A stretch of 64,000 bases of DNA from Nymphaea colorata. Taxonomy: Eukaryota > Streptophyta > Magnoliopsida > Nymphaeales > Nymphaeaceae. The position numbers and the translations under genes are program-made. The notes under the pieces are model-generated. The model was not told the origin of the DNA. It saw only the letters and a program-made list of their open reading frames with translations, and ran no database searches. The DNA lies in contig NC_045144.1 in the NCBI RefSeq assembly GCF_008831285.2, positions 16,047,858 through 16,111,857 of the forward strand, written 5' to 3'. The stretch's first letter is position 1, and each line of letters starts with the position of its first letter. Below, piece by piece: positions 55,846 to 64,000 of this stretch.

Positions 55846-57030
55846 AATGATTTTCATTTTCGTGATCTCCCACTTCATCAGTTATCAACATTGTAAACCT
55901 ATGTCCAGAAGATCTCCAATCTTTTAAATTCATCTAATTGAAAATCATACCGTGGAATTCATTTCCTTGCATTTTCATGTCTGTTTATTTGGAAATTGCC
56001 GACATATCTAGAAAAGAAGGTTCCTTTCAGTGTCTTGGCGACACTGTTATGAAAAGTTTGTGATTTTAGGTTAAATAAAACGTAATTCCCATTTGTTCTC
56101 CAACTATGACAAATTGACAATTAAAAATACAATCAACTGTACAAAATCAGCCCTCTGTTCCTTCTGCAGTCAAACCACAGCCAGGTGTTCCTGCTATATA
56201 AATCTTTACATGCAGTAAAATCATTGGAGACAAGAAGAAAAAAAAAACATTACCATGTTAAATTTTTCCTGTGCATCAAACATGGTTAAATTTACCACAT
56301 TAAATTCTTTCTGTGTATCAAACAGAGTTAAATTTACCACGTTAAATTCTTTCTGTGCATCAAACAGGGCCTCAGATTGAAATAAGGAGAAATTTCATCC
56401 TGTAAATTTTTCCAAAAAAAATTTACCATTGTAAATTTACCACGTTAAATTTCACCCAACAATCAAACATGCCCTTGTTGAAAAATCCCCGTTTGTAGAT
56501 ATCGCAACTTTTGGAGATCGGGATCTTTGCGGAATGGACGCGGCCAGACCCATGAACGCAACGTCTTAATGGCAGCGATGATGTCAGCTCCTAATAAAAG
56601 TCAAACACCGCACGCCAGTTGACTTGACTCTGTTGGGTTCGGTCTTTTTCAAGAGTCGCTCGGCCGTCCTGCCCACAACTTGACTCCATATTTTCTTCGT
56701 CAACAAATTTTATATAGCTTCGATTGACGTACGCCGACGTCCAATGGGTTCAGTCCAACCACTGCTCGAATTGCATTTCAACATTTCAATTGTATTTTAA
56801 CTGCATTTCAACATTTCAATCTGTTGACAAGAACATACTTCAAGCATAGTCACGTTTGAGATTGAACCTTTTTTAGTCTGAGTTCGGATTTGAAGTTTTG
56901 AAACTGAATCTATGAATTGTCTCACCTAAACGGTATATTTTTGAATATGTTTGATCGGGATTCTGCCCATTGAATCAATGGATTCAAAAGATGTGAAGTT
57001 GAAGAAGGTCAAAATGTGCATCTCTGTTTG
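55846..57030. other. Region after SEN2 with a 42-bp triplicate
   Basis: 56250-56376 holds three 42-43-bp units of the form TTACCACGTTAAATTCTTTC, then TGTGCATCAAACAGGG. ACCACGTTAAATTTCACCC at 56435-56455 and CAAACATGCCC nearby suggest the end of a small non-autonomous element. No gene seen. Confidence 0.5.
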
Positions 57031-57415
57031 CATAAAAAGTTTTTAAACTTGTATAGAAAATTGTAGAAGATCTAAAATGTCTAATTATCTTTGTTTCTAA
57101 CTTTTTTTTAAGATTGAAACCAAATTAAGCTGATGTGAACAAAAAGGCCGAACCCTATGTGAAAGTAGGTTGGGTTGTTATAAGAGATTTCTAACTTAGA
57201 ACGCACAGTATGGTCATGCATTGTGCGACAAACTAAGTGAGTACGAATTGGCTGCGAACCGGTTGTACAAATTGGACTGAATCGTGGCCATGCAAGACGT
57301 GGCTTTTGAGCCGAGAGTGGCGCATATTCCACCAAAGGGCCCGAATAGTTGAACTGCCTGCCTTGGGGAATGGTCCGCTTGAATTTGAAAATACTTGGAT
57401 CATGTGTGGTCATTA

Positions 57416-57579
57416 AGGGGGTCGTTTGGCAACAGTAACATTCTTACTATCCTATGAATTTGCCTTAAAAAATGGAGTAGATTGGTTGAACATTTGTTAT
57501 GGTGTCTTATAAATTTATCCTATTTTTTAAAGCAGGTTTATTGGACAGTAACAAAATGTTTATTATTGCTGAACAACCC
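57416..57579. mobile_element. Tourist-like MITE, copy in block B
   Basis: Counterpart of 26777-26938, with TTA at 57413-57415 and 57580-57582. Ends AAGGGGGTCGTTTGGCAAC and, reversed, GGGTTGTTCAGCAATAATAAA. Confidence 0.6.
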
Positions 57580-57583
57580 TTAG

Positions 57584-57811
57584 GTTGCATTTGATTCCCA
57601 GCGGATCTCAAATATGAGAGAATCTCAAATCTATGACAGCTGAAATCCATAGTTGTATCAAGCTGTGGATTTTAGCATCCACCCTCCAATGTCGATTTTG
57701 ATTCCAAACTTTAATGTAAAAAGCATGGATTTGAAATCACCCAGCTCCAACAATACCAAAACATTCATATTGGCTGATTGGGAAGGAGAATCCACAGTAA
57801 TCAAATGCAAC
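57584..57811. mobile_element. Small element with 13-bp inverted ends
   Basis: GTTGCATTTGATT at 57584-57596 is perfectly inverted at 57799-57811 (AATCAAATGCAAC). The 228-bp interval is non-coding. Copy A shares the left end and interior but its right end differs (27150). No clear target duplication, so the element type is open. Confidence 0.45.
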
Positions 57812-59230
57812 ACTTCATGGACTCTTCTTCCCCAAGAAAGGGTGAGAATGTAAGGATTCTTGACTTTCATTAAGGATGCAAAATTCTTTGTTGAAAAATG
57901 TAAGAATTCGGCCATGGATCGTAACTCCGATAAAATAATTTGCATCTTTGCTTTGAGTTCTTAAATCTTCGAATTTAAGACTCTTTATATTCATCAAGGA
58001 TGCAAAATTTAATGGATCACGGATCTTGGAAAATCACCTTACTAGATATCTGTGATTTCAAACCAATCTTAAATTTGTTGTTCTCAAATATATAATTTTC
58101 GGGATGTTAATGAATCATATCCAAATCAAATGGTATCATTTCCCATATTTGATTTTATTGGATGTTCAGATATTCAAATTCAAATACGAATTTAAAAGAA
58201 ATAGATACTGGATTAAGGATATTTACTTGAAACAAAATCTGAATTGGAATTGGAATCGGAATTTAATTTGATATTGATTTACGATGGAATTTTATAAGAT
58301 CCAAATTTCTAAACCAAATGTTCAAATGTTTACATGACTTTTTTAAAGCATTCTTATAAAATATTCAATCCAAATCTGATCTATTGACATCAAACCATGT
58401 AGGAAAACACATCCAATGCAAAGATCCTCTTATTTCGGATTCCAGGTCAGAGGAGCAGTGGCCAATCTTAGTCCACGCCTCTCGGCCAGACGTGGCTAAT
58501 TCTGGGCCGCTGAATGGAACCCCAACAGGAAGCATCAACGGCTGGGAATCCCCAGCTCAACGAGCGAACTGGGATATGCTTCATAATATTCTCCCCAACT
58601 GGCCTGCGGAATTATATTTTTATTCAATGACATCCCTCTTTCTCTCTCCTCACTTTCTCTCTCTCTCTCTACAAAGTGAAGTGGGTCTACGCCAGGTCCA
58701 CGCAACTAGCAGAATAAAAACCAGAAAAATGGCCTCCACGGACTGCATGTTCAAGAAGGCATTTTATATGTGGGGCTTCTAGATGGGAATCTTAACCTTT
58801 TAAGAACTCTAAATAGGACCAGGAAAAAAAAAAGGGGGCTCAATAATCAGTAAGAAATTGAAGTTTAAAATCGTTATACATTTAATGTTTGGTCATCTAA
58901 TTTTGTTGACAAACATGAGCATCCAGAAAGTAGTTTACTATTGTTTGTGATTAAAATTGGAGACCTTTGGAAATGCCAAGTCACCCCAAGAAATATAGAT
59001 TGGTTAGTTAGATGCACAGCATACATCATTTTCGTCCATGCAATTTTCCTGGACACTATGCTTATAGCCAGTCGACACCAGACTTGTGACACTGCAGCAC
59101 GTAACCCAATGACATGGGGGCAAGCGGAAAGTGGGCAAATTCTTATTGGATTATGATAATGATTCAAATGATGATGATGGTGGCACGCCACATAGCACAT
59201 TTCTTATTCCCAGACGTTTGCTCTGTGCCA

Positions 59231-59256
59231 CACTCTCTCTCTCTCTCTCTCTCTAG
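59231..59256. repeat. (CT)n microsatellite
   Basis: An uninterrupted CT run before AGAACATATTTGGATAGC, shared in position with a shorter tract in copy A near 28960. Confidence 0.85.
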
Positions 59257-62200
59257 AACATATTTGGATAGCATAAAGCCTTGTTGCATATGATTGTAAG
59301 TACACCCAACTTTGACTTTGCTCAAGAGTCTTTGCTATATGAGTCACCAAAGCCACTCGGTTCGGCGATACATGTAAATGTGAACTTGCATAATTAGGGT
59401 CTATCTTGTCGCCTATCCAAATTTGAAAATGTTAGTAAGATGTGGTAAATAAATCTGGACCTGATTTGGAATCGGATGTACATTCACTATGTAGTTTCAC
59501 ATCAAGAAACTAAATCTGAGTAACTAACATTTGATTCAGTTAACTATGACTGTCAGATCTATTGCTAGTTGGACATGAATTAGGTTTAAAAGAATCAGAT
59601 TCATGCTACCACCAACATAGTGCTCAATGCTTTTATGGGCAGGCAAGAAATGTGAAAATGGAAATGTTCGTCACTTTTCCATTGAACACATTAGATTTTT
59701 TTTTTTTAGTAGCAGATAATGACTGAAAGACCCGTGTAACTTAGATTTTATGGTGGACAAACTCAAGTGGCATCGAAACTTGGACCTTTAACACGATAGT
59801 GACAATGATTCATGATATTTTCTCACAATTTTACGATTTTGTTATTGCAAGTTGATATATAAAAGAAGCTAAGACCTCATAGATGCTAGGTCAGCATCTA
59901 TAGTGGATGAATAAATCATAGTGCATTCATGCATTCGGTGTCTGCATCCACATACGCAAGTGAATCCTCACTCCAAGGTTCACATAGGCAATTGGACAGC
60001 CCATGAAGACCGTCCGATTGCATGATCAGCTGGCCCCGATGGGTGGCCATCCTCTACCGGACCGATCCGCAAAAAATCGGATATGAAGACAAATTTTGAC
60101 TTCAATCAAGAAAACCGGATGGAGTTTTGATTTAAGAAATGACATCTAGTCGGAATCCAATTTCTGATCTGAATTTGGATCAATTTTAGTTTTAAACATG
60201 TATCATATATCCGTCTCTGCACATTTGATTCTTAATCTATTGTGGTACATATCAGATTTTGTTTAAAAGTCAGATTCATATTCATGTCTGGATTTAATAA
60301 TCGGATTTGTTTGTAAATTCGAATCATCAACAACAAGACTAGAGGACTTGAAGAATTTCAGGAAAGCCTCCCTAGTAGATTTGGCAGATGAGACCAATTT
60401 AGAAGAGAAGCGACGTAATTCATCACTGCAAAGAATACTAACAAGTGCCATTGACCTATGAGAAATGGAAGGCGGAGAAACTTCGGAAGTAGCCTGAATA
60501 CTAACAAGGCCAGAAAATTTCCGTGGAGAGAATAAATAGATAAAGAGAGATTGGGTATCCATGCCTAGTGCCTTTGGAAGCCTGAATATACTCACTTGTA
60601 GCTCTATTAATCTAAACCGAACGACAGACAGTCGAGACTTATGACATGAACAACAGGTGATGTGAGACAATATTACTCCCATATAGCAAGCAATGATCTT
60701 GGAAATCCTTGATGCGTTTATTTATCCTAGCGACCTCTGTCATTCACCAGTTTGTATTTCAACTTAGGCCTCTGTGTTTTCATTTGGACTTCGACCATGG
60801 GATGGCTCATGAATGTTCCTTCACCTTTGGTAGCAGATGCTTTGTGGCAGCTGAGAATTTGACATGCGTTTGTGGCAGAACCTTATTCCACTCTTATGGT
60901 GTTTGAACTGGAGCAGAGTGATACCCTCCTTACTGTAGTTCAACCACACTGACTAGTTGGAAGTTCAGAGGCACTTCCACAAAAAGACGAGCACAGCCCG
61001 CTCTCTGTAGCTAATCACATGTAAGTGAACAGGGAAGAAGCAAGATTGGTGAAGCTAATCGCATGTAATTAGCTATAGAGAGCGGGCTATGCTTGTTTTT
61101 TGTGGAATTGCCTCTGAACTTCTAACCAGTTTTGGTTGAACTACACTGGAAGGAGGGCATCACTTCGCTCCAGTCCATACACCATAAAGGTAGAGTAAGG
61201 TTGTACCACAAATGCATGTCAAATTAATCAACAACCTCCACAATATGTCATCTGCATGTTAAAATATGATATGAAGTCCAGTGAACGAGAGAGGAGACTA
61301 TGTTTTTCATAGAGTTTTCAATAACTCAAATGTGAACTTTTGAATCTACACTCTGACCCTTTCAATTCCATGAAAGAAGCAGCCCACGATGGACCGATGA
61401 AGGAGTTCTTTCATGGCTTCAAATAAGGACTAGGGAATGACTATTCGGGTATGCTTCTTGGAGCAGGTGTCCTTTAACTGTATGCATATGCAGAGATTTC
61501 AGTTGTTGCTTTCGCTATTGATGATGAACTTGATTTCAAATTCAATGTACATCATTATATTTTGTTTGTATTTGAACGACATAATGTTCCTTTATGAACA
61601 TTCTTCATAACAATTACGCAAGTCATGTTTTTTGCAGTTTGTGTTCCATGATCAGACATGCCATTACAGATATTCACTGCTCTCTGTATGATGTCATCCA
61701 ACGGCAACTTGCCCATTGAAAAGTCTCGACACCTTTAAGCTTACATCATGGGCCAATGCGCTAGCTGGGAACATGGAAATGTCAACATCCTTCAACTTGA
61801 ATGCCTTAAGTCAACTCATGAAGCTAGATCTGCTGAACTGCTGTGATCCATCCTCAAGATTTTATGCATATGTTGCCTCCTAAACAGTAATTATGTTGGG
61901 TCACATTAAAGCTCTAATACAGTGGCAGGGGCACATATAAGCTCGTGCAGGCAGCTGACCACACCAATCTTTTAAATTTTTAAATGGGCATCATTAATCA
62001 TTTATCCTTATATATATATAAGTGCTTCACCAGACATGACTATTTTTAAACAAGTGCCCCTTCAGCCAATTTATCTGGCTCCGCCACTGGCAGTTGGCCA
62101 CACCAGCTTCTCAATTTTCTTTCATTTTTACATTAAGATCGTTTAATATTTACTTTGTTATACATGAAAGTGCCCTTTTAAGTATGAAAACTTGCCCTTT

Positions 62201-63160
62201 TTAAGTATGAAAACTTGTGAATTAGTGTCATTCCAAAAAAAGATTTCTGGCTTTTGCTTTAACATGCCTTGTACTTTTCATAGCTACCTAGGGGAAACTC
62301 AATTTTTGGTAGCGTGAAGAAAACAGTATTCAGGGACCTGAAAAGGCTGGAGGTGGGGTTCATCCTCATCTGATCTAAACATTGAAGGCACATCGGCCCA
62401 ATGAAGTAATGGTGGACCTTGTGATGTGACCGGCAATGTGAACAAGTGGAGGAGGTGTCTTGTGTTGTTGATGCATGAACAAGGGCCAAGAGTGAACTTG
62501 GCCCAACGTGGTGATCTACTGAGCAAGTGCACCCATATTATGCGCAAATTACTGGCAGCACATGTTTCATAGTTATCCGCCCACTGCTTGGATTAGGATA
62601 GATGCTTGTTTCACAATAATAGTGAAAGAATCTGTTTGAAATGCATCATGTTCTTATATAGTTTAAAAAAGTCATAATACCTAGTGAAGGACCAAGAAAA
62701 TTTTATAAAGGAGGCCAGGTAATCTTTTTCTTGGAAAAACAAAGTCTTGAAAAATCCAAACCCAAAAAAAAAACAACTTTTAATATTAAAACAAAAAAGG
62801 GTTTGTTTTAATATTACCAACTTGTAGCAATCAACTCTTATTTTTATGTAGAAAATAACAAAAAATATACGAATCTAAACGTTCGTGAGTGATACCCATG
62901 ATGCAAAGGTTGTTAAAACAAACATATGGAGACAAACCTGTGTGATCTTGTTTCCTTGAAAACATAATTTATCTGATTATAGTGATACCAACAATGATTT
63001 TTCTCTAAAATTTGATGCCCTTGCGGACCTCAAGTCACATGACATGTGTCAACTTGCTCAACTGGTGCCACCCACAACACCGGGGTCTAATCAATACATA
63101 TGTTAGTTCGATACAAGTGTCTTATCGAGTCAGATCTGGTATCATACCAAAAGTATCAAG

Positions 63161-64000
63161 TGTAATCCAGGTCAAGTAGCAGGGCTGGAACCTTTGGAAC
63201 CTTTGCTGGATCCTTCTCACCTGTCTTACGATGGGGAGACCGTTATCTCATGATCTCATGTCACTAAGGGCGCCCGTTAGCCGTCGAGATGATGTCACAG
63301 ACACTCCATCAAAAGAAAAAAGGGAGAAAAGACAAGCTCATCTTTGCAAGTGCATATGGAGGAAGCCTGCAATATGCAAGATAACTTCTTTCAAGTGGAG
63401 AAGATATTTAAGTTTCCTATGCCTCTTTCAGCTTTTAGATAGCTAAGATCATTTCACTTCTTTCACTGTTAATTGAGAATGTCGTATCAATGGATTAATC
63501 CATCCTTCTGCAACATAGACATGAAGAGATCGGAGATGACACTCATTTTTTGTTTCAAGTTTTCGTGGGCCATGGACATGGGGAATCAGTAAAGAGGAAG
63601 CATAAGACTTTGACCTTTAAGCAGCAATGTTAATGTAGCTGCTTCCACTGCCAAAAGTTTGCATTAGAATTGTCCAACATAACTACTGAAAAGTGCAAAT
63701 ACGTCAGGAAATTCATGCCGATTGGTAACAGATATCTGCATCCTGCAACGTTATTGCCAATTTGCTTCATCCTTTCCACAAGCTAAACAAGAACTGTATA
63801 AAGGCCCCCTATCTCTCTGCATTTCTGTTTCCGTACATGTCAATCTTCGGCACAATGCCAAAAGTTCACACTAAGCTGTAAGCAGTTTTCTGCTTGCCTA
63901 ACACATTGTAATTGTTCGAGCTAGCATTGTGCAAGCCTGACATCACCAAGCTGTCAACATATTGCTTAATCCTTCCAGCATGTTCCACAAGTTAGAGAAA
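63161..64000. other. Single-copy end of window, nothing recognised
   Basis: Homology to copy A stops near 63160 (33680 in A). The longest open frame here, 63231-63446, shows no domain. No element ends or RNA genes seen. Confidence 0.5.

Larger units (their letters stand above)
52381..63160 (+). repeat. Segmental duplication copy B (main part)
   Basis: From the chromovirus right flank onward, the sequence matches copy C inverted (52.38-54.24 kb) and copy A direct (53.17-54.18 and 57.0-63.16 kb). Between 54.24 and about 57.03 kb it has sequence not present in A or C, including the SEN2 pseudogene. Many small indels separate A and B, such as a roughly 95-bp block at 59708-59803 found only in B. 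Confidence 0.85.

Noticed and set aside
59708-59803. SINE insertion in copy B
   Set aside because: The 95-bp extra block in B has a weak ATCGAAACT box but no clear A box, no tail and only a 4-bp AGTA/AGTG similarity at its edges.
1-64000. tRNA, rRNA or snRNA genes; bacterial operons or defence systems
   Set aside because: Looked for by eye; nothing with the expected boxes, folding or gene order was seen. A tRNA scan would be needed to exclude a degraded tRNA-derived SINE.

Overview
This window looks like repeat-dense nuclear DNA from a flowering plant. The evidence is Tat-type Ty3/gypsy retrotransposons with a second (plant-type) RNase H, a chromodomain-bearing chromovirus, a TRIM element primed by initiator-Met tRNA, several hAT-like MITEs, and a broken plant-type tRNA-splicing endonuclease (SEN2) gene. 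I cannot name the species. I see no intact host gene, no rRNA or tRNA gene, no CRISPR array and no bacterial-style system. Nearly all interpretable sequence is mobile elements, their wreckage, and duplicated blocks containing them.

1-24.2 kb is a cluster of related Tat-like elements. A non-autonomous unit (LTR2, about 2.1 kb non-coding interior, LTR2) spans 1105-15552. It is preceded by the tail of another interior copy at 1-1104, giving an interior-LTR-interior-LTR array. Its left LTR2 is interrupted by a nested Tat element (1868-9413): a pol remnant (RT, dual RNase H, integrase), a PPT and a complete 3.8-kb LTR1. At 15552/15553 the plus-strand LTR2 meets a minus-strand LTR2 end to end. The minus-strand element (15553-22860) keeps RT-RNaseH-integrase in one reading frame broken only by stop codons. 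At 22860 the orientation flips again to a plus-strand LTR tip, PBS and a decayed gag-side interior reaching about 24.19 kb.

24.2-63.2 kb is built from one duplicated block. Copy A (about 24.19-33.68 kb, plus), copy C (about 33.8-37.29 kb, inverted) and copy B (about 43.8-63.16 kb, plus) share long stretches. Comparing them gives filled and empty insertion sites: a 557-bp and a 196-bp hAT-like MITE with 8-bp target duplications, a 445-bp TRIM only in A, and a chromovirus (47019-52380) plus a solo LTR of the same family (45459-45840) in B where C is empty. Copy B alone carries a 2.8-kb piece with the SEN2 pseudogene. Spacer between C and B (37.3-43.8 kb) is AT-rich and holds a strong 109-bp-arm hairpin and possible remnants of an unidentified gene. 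63.16-64.0 kb is single copy with nothing recognised.

The elements do not form a functional pathway. Each autonomous element is disrupted, and the coding remnants are those expected of LTR retrotransposons. The main value of the window is its history: nested insertion, inverted-repeat formation, microhomology deletions and segmental duplication can be ordered from the sequence itself.
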